A stretch of 64,000 nt of DNA from an uncultured Paracoccaceae bacterium. Lineage in GTDB: Bacteria; Pseudomonadota; Alphaproteobacteria; Rhodobacterales; Rhodobacteraceae. Below, piece by piece: positions 35,422-43,883 of the stretch (positions within the stretch are counted from its first letter, which is position 1; each line of letters begins with the position of its first letter). The notes under the pieces are model-generated. The model had not been told where the DNA came from. It saw only the letters and a program-made list of their open reading frames with translations, and did not search any database. The stretch spans positions 248,001-312,000 of the forward strand of contig CALMJS010000019.1 in assembly GCA_937864535.1 (NCBI GenBank), read 5' to 3'. A program made the position numbers and the translations under genes.

Positions 35422-38400
35422 GACCTCTCCGCCTCACCCTTCAGGCCTTTGGCCCCTTTGCCACCACGCAGGTTGTCGATTTCCGCGCCGCGCTCGAGGC
35501 CGGACTCTTTGGCATTTACGGCCAGACCGGCGCGGGCAAATCCACGCTGTTTTCCGCAATGTCCTTTGCGCTGTTTGGTACGCCCGCGAAATCCGAACAG
35601 GAACCGCGCTCGCTGCGGTCGGACCACGCCGCGCCCGATCTGCCGACCGAGGTCGAGTTCATCTTTGACCTCGGGCCGAAAACCTATCTGATCCGTCGCC
35701 GCCCCGCGCAGGACCGGCCCAAATCCCGTGGCACCGGCACCACCGAAACCGCGGCCGAGGCGTCGCTGTTTGACGTCACAGGCATCGCGCTCGACAGTCT
35801 CGGACCCGGTCAGTCGGGCCGCGTCATCGCCGAGAAAAAGGTCTCTCTCGTCGGTCAACAGGTCGAGGCGCTCTTGGGCTATGGCGCCGATCAGTTCCGC
35901 CAGATCGTCCTCTTGCCTCAGGGGCGGTTTGAAACCTTCCTTGCCGCGAAAACCGAGGCCCGCGTTGAAATCCTGCGTGATCTTTTCGACGTCAAACTCT
36001 ATCGCGACCTCGCCGCGCGACTGCGTGATCAGGCCGCCGAGGCCGAACGGACCCTGCGTGATCAACGCGCGCTCTATAGCGCACGTCTGACCGAACGCGG
36101 TTTTGACAACGCCCAGAGCTTGACCGACGGCATCGCCGCCGCCGCCGTCAGGGTGCAACAGATACAGACACTTCAGGCCGCAGCAGAAACCGCTGTTCAG
36201 ACCGCACAGCAGCGCCTGACAGAGGCCGAACAGATCGAAACCGCCTTTGCCGCAGCAGAAACCGCGCAACAAACCCTGTTGAAACTAGAGGAACGAACCG
36301 CCGAAATAGACGCGCTGGCCACGCGGGTTCAGGCCGTACAGAACGCAAAACAGGGCAGGGACCTAGAGGCCAATTGGCAGGACGCGATCCAGCAGACCCA
36401 GGACGCCGCGCAGTCAGTGACCAAGGCCAGAACCGATCTGGCCACCGCGACCGCAGCCAAAGAAACCGCCGCCAGCCGCCTGAAACAGGCGCAATCCAAT
36501 GACGGTCGGCGGCAACAGATTCAGGCCGATCTTACGCGGCTAGAGGGGATCGCCGCGCAGGTCGCACAGGCGGCAACGCTGCAAACCGCGCTGGATCTCG
36601 CGACCACGCAGGACGGGCAGGCACAGACAGCATTGGCCACCGCGACCGCGACCTTGGACGCGCTGAAATCCCGCCGCGATGCGGCCGAACTTGGCCTTGA
36701 TCAGGCCCGCAGGTCAGAGGCAGAGCGGGGGAAACTGACCGCCGATCTGTCACAGGCAAATCGCGATCTGATAGCGGCGCAAACATACGCCCGCGCCGTC
36801 GCCGCCGTCGCTCAGGCCGAACGGGACCTTAATGCCGCCGCAACCGATCTGGCCTATAAAACAGACGCGGCGCAAACCGCAGATACCACACTGACAGAGG
36901 CAGAGGCACGGCTCACCCGGACGCAGGCCATTATTCTGGCCGAGAAACTCAACGATGACAGCCCATGTCCGGTGTGCGGGTCGCACGACCATCCGAACCC
37001 CGCGCATGGCACGTCCGAACACTCTGGCCTGACCGAGGCTTTCCGCGCCGCCCAACGCCAGGCGCAAACAGCGGCAGAGGCGAGAGTCAGAGCAGAGAGC
37101 GAGCTTGGCAATTGTCAGGCGCGACTAGAGGACAGAAACCGGACACTGGCCGAGCTGGACCAGCCCGAACAGCCGATTGAGCAGATATCGCAAACTGTCG
37201 CCGACCTCGGCCGCGCGATTGCAAACTTGGGGCAGGAGCGTGACCTGAACCAACTGGCCAATGACTTTGACGCGCTCCGCCAGCAGGTCACGACGGCAGA
37301 GCAGGGGGCCACGACCGCCCGCACCATCGCCGCGGAGGCCAGCACCGCTCTGGCCGCCGCCCGCGCGACCTATGACACCGTCGTGGCCGCCTTGCCCGAC
37401 GATTTACGCAGCCCGCAGGCGGTCACCGCCCGCCGGTCAACATTGGAACGAGACCAACAGCAACTGACGGAGGCCCTCGACACAGCAACTCGGGCAGATC
37501 TAGCCGCCACCGAAGCCTTGACCCGCACCCAAGAGCAACTGAACGCCGCGCACCAAATGCACGCCGCTCAGGCTCTGCGCCAAACCAAGGCCGAGTCAGT
37601 TTTTCACGCTCGGCTGACCCAAGTCGGTCTGGATGTCGCGGGCTATCAGGCCCTTCAGGTCCATTTTGCAACGTTGGACGCCGATCAGCGGACCGTGACC
37701 GCACACCGCGACGGTCTGATCGCCGCCCGGACGACTTGGCAAAACGCGGCCGCCGCCTGCGCGGATCAAACCCGGCCGGACCTGCCGCCGCTGCGGGATG
37801 CGCTGGCCGAGGCAACCGCAACCTTGGCAGCGGCCAACGAGGAGCTTGCGTCGGCAAAAACAGAGATCGCGTCGCTGACCCGGTTTCAGGCCTCTTTGGC
37901 AGACGCACTGGCCGAGACCGAACGGCTGGAGACAGAGACGGGATCCTTGCGGGCCGTGGCGGACCTGACGAACGGCAAGAACGACTGCAAGATGACGCTC
38001 GAAACCTTTGCGATCGGCGCGATGTTCGATCAGGTGTTAGAGGCCGCGAATATGCGGCTCGACCCGATGACACGGGGCCGCTACCGTCTGACCCGCGAGA
38101 GCGAGGCCGGGGCAGGGCGTGGCAAGCGCGGGCTCGAGATTGCGGTCCACGACATCAACACCGGCAAGGCAAGACCGACCGCCACGCTCTCTGGCGGCGA
38201 GACGTTCATTTCGGCCCTGGCCCTCGCGCTGGGTTTGGCCGACGTGGTCGAGAGCCTGTCGGGCAAAATCCGGATGGACACGATTTTCATCGACGAAGGC
38301 TTTGGCAGTCTGGACAGCGAAAACGGGGCAGGGACGCTGGATCAGGTGATCCAGGTTCTGGCCGACCTGACACAAGGCAGCCGAGCCGTCGGTCTGATTT

Positions 38401-38498
38401 CGCACGTCGGTCTGGTCCAAGACGCAATCCCCCAAGGGTTCTATGTTCGGTCCACCCCGACCGGTAGTCAGGTCGAGGAGCGGCGGGGGTTGGCGTGA
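35418..38498 (+). CDS. sbcC: DNA double-strand break ATPase subunit SbcC
   Basis: A 1026-residue Rad50-like ATPase. It has Walker A YGQTGAGKST near residue 34-43, a long Ala/Gln/Thr-rich coiled coil split by the zinc hook CPVC at 517-520, a second coil, then the LSGGET signature and Walker B DTIFIDEGFGSLD near the C-terminus. With SbcD it tethers and processes DNA ends, especially hairpins at palindromes. The coding ends 22 bases before the first parS-like palindrome of the replicon. Confidence 0.92.
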   Translation: MRPLRLTLQAFGPFATTQVVDFRAALEAGLFGIYGQTGAGKSTLFSAMSFALFGTPAKSEQEPRSLRSDHAAPDLPTEVEFIFDLGPKTYLIRRRPAQDRPKSRGTGTTETAAEASLFDVTGIALDSLGPGQSGRVIAEKKVSLVGQQVEALLGYGADQFRQIVLLPQGRFETFLAAKTEARVEILRDLFDVKLYRDLAARLRDQAAEAERTLRDQRALYSARLTERGFDNAQSLTDGIAAAAVRVQQIQTLQAAAETAVQTAQQRLTEAEQIETAFAAAETAQQTLLKLEERTAEIDALATRVQAVQNAKQGRDLEANWQDAIQQTQDAAQSVTKARTDLATATAAKETAASRLKQAQSNDGRRQQIQADLTRLEGIAAQVAQAATLQTALDLATTQDGQAQTALATATATLDALKSRRDAAELGLDQARRSEAERGKLTADLSQANRDLIAAQTYARAVAAVAQAERDLNAAATDLAYKTDAAQTADTTLTEAEARLTRTQAIILAEKLNDDSPCPVCGSHDHPNPAHGTSEHSGLTEAFRAAQRQAQTAAEARVRAESELGNCQARLEDRNRTLAELDQPEQPIEQISQTVADLGRAIANLGQERDLNQLANDFDALRQQVTTAEQGATTARTIAAEASTALAAARATYDTVVAALPDDLRSPQAVTARRSTLERDQQQLTEALDTATRADLAATEALTRTQEQLNAAHQMHAAQALRQTKAESVFHARLTQVGLDVAGYQALQVHFATLDADQRTVTAHRDGLIAARTTWQNAAAACADQTRPDLPPLRDALAEATATLAAANEELASAKTEIASLTRFQASLADALAETERLETETGSLRAVADLTNGKNDCKMTLETFAIGAMFDQVLEAANMRLDPMTRGRYRLTRESEAGAGRGKRGLEIAVHDINTGKARPTATLSGGETFISALALALGLADVVESLSGKIRMDTIFIDEGFGSLDSENGAGTLDQVIQVLADLTQGSRAVGLISHVGLVQDAIPQGFYVRSTPTGSQVEERRGLA

Positions 38499-38519
38499 TC
38501 CGCCAATCCGGAGGGCCAA

Positions 38520-38571
38520 GTTCACAGTTGTGAACCGAAGGCCGGACAGGGGAGTTCACAATTGTGAACTC
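38520..38571. repeat. Two parS-like palindromes at the end of repC
   Basis: GTTCACAGTTGTGAAC (38520-38535, one mismatch) and the perfect 20-base palindrome GAGTTCACAATTGTGAACTC (38552-38571) are 16 bases apart. The second includes the first two bases of the repC stop triplet. Paired GTTCAC...GTGAAC palindromes next to repABC are the expected centromere sites for RepB. No other function is evident. Confidence 0.72.
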
Positions 38572-39790
38572 AGGCCGCGGTTTTCCGCATCAAGGCCATG
38601 ACCATCGGTCCGCAGGAGAAGGCTCCGGTTGCGGCTTTGTCGGTCAGGCTGCGCAGATATCCGCCCGCAGAGCGGATCGACGCAAAGTTCTCGAGCATCG
38701 CCGCCACGACGACGGCGGCCTCTTCGGGGCCCATGGCCAGTTTGGCGTCGTCCCAAGCCGAGGGCGAAATCCCCATCATCGGACGAACGGTATCGGCGGC
38801 ACGGACCAGTTGGTGCCAATGCCGGATCGGACCCTCTGCATAGCCGAGGATTTCGGTACAAGCCGCCAGCACCAGACCCAGCGGTATATTCGGCAGTTTA
38901 CGATCATCGGTTAAAGGATCGCTGACCCCATCGGACGATAGGGCAGGGGGCTGTTCATCCGGGTGCGCCGGTTCGGCCCCTCCATTTTCAATGGAAGGTT
39001 CAAGATCATAAGAGTCTGATATTGAATTCTGATAGTGCTGCTCAGATAGAGACTCATTGGTGCTCATATCTGTTGTTTCGGAGGGTTCGAGGATGGCGCG
39101 TGCGCAGTCGAGGGCACCGCTAAGGGCCTGTTCTGCCTGCTGCAAGTCGTCAATCGTCAGTTTGCGGCGCAGGTCGCGAGCCACCAGTCGCGCAAGGTCC
39201 GAGAGGCTATCCCACAGCGCAAGATCGGGCCGTGCAGAGGCACCGAAGTCGGCCAGACCTGCCAGATCGCGGCGCATCAGGCTGACGGTTTCACGCAGGC
39301 GTTTATAGCCGTCCTCTGCGGCGCGGATGGCCTCGGCAGCGGCGCAGAATTCGGCGAACCGATAGGCCAGCGGAGCGAGGTCAAAGCCAAAGGCGATCTT
39401 TTCCTCGCCATAGCGACGGGCATAGCGTTTGCCGTTCGGGCTATCGCGGCGCAGGATCACGCCCGCATCGACCAGATGCGATAAATGCCGCCGCATGGTC
39501 GAACCGGGCATACCGTTCAGACGCTCGCAAATCGCCACATTCGACGGATGGACCACCAGATCGGTCTGGTTCCCGCCCAAGACCGTCGCAGGGTAGAAGC
39601 TGACCAGCGCCTGAAGCACGGTCATGTCCCGATCCGATAGGCCGAACTGCATCCGACCGACCGAAAGTTCGCGAAGTGATTCCCATTTGTTGACGCCCTG
39701 CGGCGGCAAAGCGGTGTCAGAGGCCGACTGATGTGCCAAACGGACAGCATCCATCGGTCGCCGGAACGACGTTACGGGCTGATAACTCAT
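38570..39790 (-). CDS. repC: RepABC replication initiator RepC
   Basis: A 406-residue initiator. The N-terminal part (LSVGRMQFGLSDRDMTVLQALVSFYP and HPSNVAICERLNGMPGSTMRRHLSHLVDAG) holds the winged-helix DNA-binding domain of RepC. A polar linker near residues 240-300 leads to a conserved C-terminal domain (LGLVLAACTEI, then MGISPSAWDDA). In repABC replicons the origin lies inside repC. It is separated from repB by 175 bases that carry the countertranscript RNA. No good ribosome site is visible, as expected for a strongly restrained initiator. Confidence 0.93.
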   Translation of the reverse strand: MSYQPVTSFRRPMDAVRLAHQSASDTALPPQGVNKWESLRELSVGRMQFGLSDRDMTVLQALVSFYPATVLGGNQTDLVVHPSNVAICERLNGMPGSTMRRHLSHLVDAGVILRRDSPNGKRYARRYGEEKIAFGFDLAPLAYRFAEFCAAAEAIRAAEDGYKRLRETVSLMRRDLAGLADFGASARPDLALWDSLSDLARLVARDLRRKLTIDDLQQAEQALSGALDCARAILEPSETTDMSTNESLSEQHYQNSISDSYDLEPSIENGGAEPAHPDEQPPALSSDGVSDPLTDDRKLPNIPLGLVLAACTEILGYAEGPIRHWHQLVRAADTVRPMMGISPSAWDDAKLAMGPEEAAVVVAAMLENFASIRSAGGYLRSLTDKAATGAFSCGPMVMALMRKTAA

Positions 39791-39874
39791 ATTTTATCAC
39801 GAAGACAAAAGATTCCCTGTCCTGCGAATCACTTTGGACTTGCAGGTGCGTACGCGGAGGACTACCTTGGGAGT

Positions 39875-39926
39875 GCAAAACACAAGGGGGTCTCGTGGAG
39901 CGATGCTTTACGGGGCCTTTCTTTTT
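39875..39926 (+). ncRNA. Probable countertranscript RNA (incompatibility RNA) in the repB-repC gap
   Basis: On the strand opposite repC an RNA of about 50 bases can be drawn. A weak promoter, TTGCAG (39840-39845) with TACCTT 17 bases on, precedes a stem formed by AAGG (39884-39887) and TCTCG (39891-39895) with CGGGG (39911-39915) and CCTT (39916-39919). A TCTTTTT tail (39920-39926) follows. This location and the stem-loop with GGAGCGATGC in the loop are those of the antisense RNA that limits RepC synthesis. The 5' end is approximate. Confidence 0.5.
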
Positions 39927-39965
39927 GCCTGTTACGTGCCTCCTGTCCTAGGGTTTCTGCTCTTG

Positions 39966-40970
39966 TTATTGGTCTTCGCGGCGCGACAGATACCGCGCGT
40001 GAAGGTCGGCGATGACATCGGGCGCCTCGGCCTCTAGCCAATCGGCAAAGCGTTTGTCATCCAGATCCAGTTTCAATCCCCGCCCTGTGCGCGTCACCTG
40101 ACCGAGCGTGCGGCCCTGCGCCATGATCGGCAGCCCCTTGGGCGGTTTCGGGGTGAGTTTCACCTTGGCCACCGGAGCGGCGGCCGGCCGCAGCGCATTT
40201 TCCACCGCCTCGAACGCAGCCAGCGACGGATCGGGGCCAACCTGACCAGTCAGGGCAGGGGCGGCCTGTGCCATCGCGCGGGTCCGGTGGGCAATTTCGA
40301 CAAGCGGCTCAACGGCTTGGCCAGTTTCGGCAAGGGTTTTCCCCAGCGCCTCCCATCGGGGGCGACCGACACCATGGGCGGGGCCGATGGCGTCGATCAG
40401 GTCAACGCCGACCATATCCACCACCGCCAGGGCCATCGAAACCGACGATTTCGTCACGGTCAAAACCTCAGCCACCTGGTTCTGGTTGCCGTAGCCGGAA
40501 TCGACTAACTCTCTGGCAAACAGCGCCTTTTCAATGAACGACAGGTCGCGGCGCGCCATGTTTTCGGAGATCTGCGCCGTAACCGCGCCCTGATCGTCCA
40601 GATTGGCCACCAGAGCGCGGATCTTTTTCACCTTATCGGATGAACGAATCGCTTCGAGACGGCGCGCCCCGTAAACCAAGAGGTAACGATCAGCCTCGGT
40701 CGGGTGGCGGCGCACCAGAATCGGCACGGTCTGGCCGTTCGCCTCGATCGCGTCGCGCAGATCGACGATGTCATTCAGGTCGAGACGATCGCGCAGTCGG
40801 TCGTCGATGATCTGCGCGGGGTCGAGTTCCCAGACATGATGGTTGTCCACCGCGTCACGGGCCGAACGCAGCGCGCGGTTCGAGGCCATCATCGAGGGCG
40901 GCGGCATCGCGGCCCCGGCACTGGCGAGGCTGTCCAGAAGGCTCATGCGGCTGCGTTTCTTATCGGTCAT
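39966..40970 (-). CDS. repB: RepABC partition protein RepB (ParB-type)
   Basis: A 334-residue centromere-binding protein. A ParB N-terminal domain (VPILVRRHPTEADRYLLVYGARRLEAI) is followed by a helix-turn-helix (NQVAEVLTVTKSSVSMALAVVDM) and a C-terminal dimerisation part. It should bind the palindromes beside repC and load RepA. The ATG at 40968-40970 overlaps the repA stop as ATGA. Confidence 0.93.
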   Translation of the reverse strand: MTDKKRSRMSLLDSLASAGAAMPPPSMMASNRALRSARDAVDNHHVWELDPAQIIDDRLRDRLDLNDIVDLRDAIEANGQTVPILVRRHPTEADRYLLVYGARRLEAIRSSDKVKKIRALVANLDDQGAVTAQISENMARRDLSFIEKALFARELVDSGYGNQNQVAEVLTVTKSSVSMALAVVDMVGVDLIDAIGPAHGVGRPRWEALGKTLAETGQAVEPLVEIAHRTRAMAQAAPALTGQVGPDPSLAAFEAVENALRPAAAPVAKVKLTPKPPKGLPIMAQGRTLGQVTRTGRGLKLDLDDKRFADWLEAEAPDVIADLHARYLSRREDQ

Positions 40971-42154
40971 TCCCGCCCCCATGTTTTCTGGATCAAGGCC
41001 GAGATTTCGTCGTTGACGGCGTTCACGCTCTCTATCGCGCGGTCAAAGGTTGACCGGGTAAAGGCTGATCTTTCAACCTCGTAGAGGGTTTGTTTGGTCA
41101 GGCCCGCGTCGGAAATCGCGGTGGATTTGAGCATGGGCGCGTTCAGCACCTTGTCACCGTACATCGTGCGCAAAAACGCGGTGATCCGGTTTTGCGGCGC
41201 GTCGGTGGGCTCGTACCGGGTCAGCAGATAGCGCATCCAGTCGTGCGACATATCGGCCCCGGATTCGGCGATCACATCCATCAGGTCGGCAGTCATCCGC
41301 AGGAACTGCGACATCGACATCACGTCCAGCATTTCCGGGTGGATGGTCACCAGAACGCCCGTCGCCGCAGAGAGGGCCGACATGGTCAGGAAGCCGAGCT
41401 GCGGCGGACAGTCGATCACCACCACGTCGTAGCGGTCATCGACCTGCGACAGCGCCTCGCGCACACGGAAGAAGAACAGGCCGGCGTTGCCCTGCGCCAA
41501 GGCGCGGGGGGTGTCGTGTTCAAACTCCATCAGTTCGAGGTTGCCGGGGATCAGGTCGAGGTTCGGGATATAGGTGGGGCGGATCACATCGGTGATCGGG
41601 CAGGGGTCGTCATAGCGGATCGCGTCATAGAGCGTGCCGCCATCGAGCAGGTCGTATTCCGGCTGGACGCCATGCAGCGCCGTCAGAGAGGCCTGCGGGT
41701 CGAGGTCGATGGCCAGCACGCGATAGCCGAGCAGCGCCAGACGCTGGGCCAGATGGGCGGAGGTGGTGGTTTTGCCCGATCCGCCCTTGAAATTCATCAC
41801 GCCGATGATCTGCAGATGATCGCCGTCGCGGCGGCCGGGCAGATAGTCACCGGGTTTGCGGGCGGTCTGTTCCAGCAGATGCCGCAGATCGAGGATATCC
41901 TGCGCAGAATAGAGCCGGCGGTTGCCGCTGGTCAGCTCGGGCGAGGGGCCCTTGCCGTCGAGATGCAGCTTGCGCAGGTAGCTGTCGTTGACGCCCAGCA
42001 TCGCCGCGGCCTCGCCCGAGGTGAATTTGCGCATTTCCTTGTGGGCATCGGGCGGAAAGAGGCTCTCTCGCTGCGCATGAAGCTGCGCGGCAAGGGCTTC
42101 GGACTGTTGACGGATGACCGCGTTCAGGTCTTCCTGTGGGTGCTTGGCCTGCAT
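40967..42154 (-). CDS. repA: RepABC partition ATPase RepA (ParA-type)
   Basis: A 395-residue ParA family ATPase. An N-terminal helix-turn-helix (SGEAAAMLGVNDSYLRKL, near residue 46-63) precedes the deviant Walker A FKGGSGKTTT (near residue 120) and the VVIDCPPQLGFL Walker B. It segregates the replicon together with RepB and represses its own operon. Upstream, at 42197-42232, a 9-base inverted repeat is a likely operator. Confidence 0.94.
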   Translation of the reverse strand: MQAKHPQEDLNAVIRQQSEALAAQLHAQRESLFPPDAHKEMRKFTSGEAAAMLGVNDSYLRKLHLDGKGPSPELTSGNRRLYSAQDILDLRHLLEQTARKPGDYLPGRRDGDHLQIIGVMNFKGGSGKTTTSAHLAQRLALLGYRVLAIDLDPQASLTALHGVQPEYDLLDGGTLYDAIRYDDPCPITDVIRPTYIPNLDLIPGNLELMEFEHDTPRALAQGNAGLFFFRVREALSQVDDRYDVVVIDCPPQLGFLTMSALSAATGVLVTIHPEMLDVMSMSQFLRMTADLMDVIAESGADMSHDWMRYLLTRYEPTDAPQNRITAFLRTMYGDKVLNAPMLKSTAISDAGLTKQTLYEVERSAFTRSTFDRAIESVNAVNDEISALIQKTWGRE

Positions 42155-42196
42155 AGTGCCCTCTGATCCGGCGCCCGACTGCTCGTCGAAACGTGT

Positions 42197-42232
42197 TCAC
42201 GGAAATCGACGTTTTACCGTCTGTTTCCGTGA
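42197..42232. promoter_or_regulatory. Inverted repeat upstream of repA
   Basis: TCACGGAAA (42197-42205) and TTTCCGTGA (42224-42232) are perfectly complementary around an 18-base spacer, centred about 60 bases before the repA start. RepA, with its N-terminal DNA-binding domain, is known in repABC plasmids to repress this promoter, so this is a likely operator. It differs in sequence from the parS-like palindromes beside repC. Confidence 0.6.
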
Positions 42233-42314
42233 CTATTTAGCCAAGAGTAAGATTCGTGCAAGGTTTTTCTAAATCTGGGGGATCGAAACCCCGAAGGCAC
42301 AAGTCCAGCCCGCG

Positions 42315-43553
42315 TCAGGCGACGCGCAGGCCAGTGGGCGCGGGACGGCGCATCGGGGCACGGGTCACGTCGCGCAGGTGGTCCAGAAAATCGGCATGGG
42401 CGCGGGTCGGGAGCCAGTCGGTGCGGGTGGTCACGCCCTTTTTCAGCACATTTTCCAAAAACGGGCAGGGCAGGTCGATCAGGGTGCCGGACTCCAGATC
42501 ATGCGCGACCTCGGAGCGGGTCATCAGCGTGAGCGTCTCGGAGCTGACAAGGAAAGCCCGGCTCATGGTCAGGGACGAGGTTTCCAACTGGAACCGCGGC
42601 TTTTGCGGGCTGTTCTCAAAAATCTGTTCGATCCGGTCGCGGCGCGGCGTGCCCTTGGACGGGACGATCCAGTCAAACCCGGCCAGATCCTGCGGCGTCA
42701 CGGTTTTGCGGCTGGCCAAGGGATGGCCGGGGCGGGCAACCATGCAATAGCTGTCGTGGAACAGCACCTCTTCGCAGACATCATCGGCCCAGTCGGGTTT
42801 GCGCAACATGCCGAAAATCAGGTCGATCCGGCTGTTTGACAGGTCGGCCAAGAGTTTGTGGTATTCGCCCAGCATCACGCGCACCTTGACCGCGGGATGA
42901 TCGGCCATGAACCGGCGGGTCGCCAGCGCCAGTTCGGTAGAACCGGCCATGGGCAGGGTCCCGATGATCAGTTCCAGACTCTCGTTGCCCTGCGCGCTGA
43001 GGATTTCGCCCCGCGCCATTTCGATTTCGCGCACGGCACGGCGGAACTCTCGCGCGAGAAAGAGCGCGGTTTTGTTCGGGATCGGACCCTGTGCGGTTTT
43101 GTCGAACAGCGGTTTGCCGAGCACGCGTTCCAGCGAACGGGCCGAGCGGAACAGCGACGCCGGCGACAGCCCCAGCGAGGTGGCGATTTCGGCAACGCGG
43201 CCAACCTCGCAGGTCACCATCAGGGCCCGCAACTGGGTGCCGGTCATCAGCCGGTCCACCTGCTGCGCGGTCCGGTCAGCAGGCATCACCTGCGCGATGG
43301 TCCGGTCGAGGATGTCCAGAAACCGGTCGATCCGCTGCAAGTAGATTTTGCCGATCGCGGTGGGGTAGGTGCCGGTCGCACAGCGTTCGAACACCGGCGC
43401 GCCGATATCGGCCTCGATATTGGCGACGGCCTGCGTGACGGCGGGCTGCGAGGTGCTGAGATAGCGCGACGCGCTGCTGACGCCCCCCACCTGTCCGATC
43501 ACCTGAATCATACGCATGTGCCGCAGGTTGGGCACCTCGGAAAATTGATACAT
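42315..43553 (-). CDS. LysR-type regulator with two tandem helix-turn-helix domains
   Basis: A 412-residue regulator, about 100 residues longer than ordinary LysR proteins. Two HTH regions are visible. The first is at about residues 8-75 (VGGVSSASRYLSTSQPAVTQAVANIEADIG). The second is at about 105-170 (VGRVAEIATSLGLSPASLFRSARSLERVLG), each followed by a linker helix. The effector domain begins near residue 190. This double-HTH arrangement is an uncommon LysR subgroup. The ATG at 43551-43553 has a good GGAGGGG site. It is divergent from the MFS gene and likely controls nearby catabolic genes. Confidence 0.85.
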   Translation of the reverse strand: MYQFSEVPNLRHMRMIQVIGQVGGVSSASRYLSTSQPAVTQAVANIEADIGAPVFERCATGTYPTAIGKIYLQRIDRFLDILDRTIAQVMPADRTAQQVDRLMTGTQLRALMVTCEVGRVAEIATSLGLSPASLFRSARSLERVLGKPLFDKTAQGPIPNKTALFLAREFRRAVREIEMARGEILSAQGNESLELIIGTLPMAGSTELALATRRFMADHPAVKVRVMLGEYHKLLADLSNSRIDLIFGMLRKPDWADDVCEEVLFHDSYCMVARPGHPLASRKTVTPQDLAGFDWIVPSKGTPRRDRIEQIFENSPQKPRFQLETSSLTMSRAFLVSSETLTLMTRSEVAHDLESGTLIDLPCPFLENVLKKGVTTRTDWLPTRAHADFLDHLRDVTRAPMRRPAPTGLRVA

Positions 43554-43883
43554 CGCGTCCCCTCCGGTCGATTGGCCATCCCCCATGGCCGCCCTGACAT
43601 GGCTAGCCGCAAGAGAGGCGGGATGCCAAATAAGAAAGCGGTCCGAGCCATCACTTTTTTGCCGAGGCGGGCGAAAACCTGATGGCTAAATATTAGTATT
43701 ACCAATTAAAATCAATGTGTTATTACGATATTGGCTATTACCTGTCCGCCGCACCTGTCGGGCGACGACAGGCCCCGCCCCCCGACAGGCCAGCGCGGAA
43801 ATTATGACCGAGGCGGTTTTCCGATTGGTTCCCCGCCACAGAACACGGTTTATCGCAGGGGACAGCATCCAAAGGATCGGGAC
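43554..43883. other. 330-base divergent intergenic region
   Basis: No gene is supported here. The stretch 43680-43740 is clearly AT-rich, unlike its surroundings, and probably holds the divergent promoters of the double-HTH LysR gene and the MFS gene. TTTTCCGATTGG at 43817-43828 matches a motif found upstream of other catabolic genes in this window. An open frame extending the MFS gene upstream through this region is not considered coding. Confidence 0.5.

Noticed and set aside
39731-40015. Small plus-strand frames in the repB-repC gap
   Set aside because: They overlap the probable antisense RNA and the ends of repC and repB, and have no ribosome site or homology.
42277-42292. GGGG-ATCGAAA-CCCC hairpin after the double-HTH LysR gene
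   Set aside because: A four-base stem with no T-run on the transcribed strand is too weak to call a terminator.
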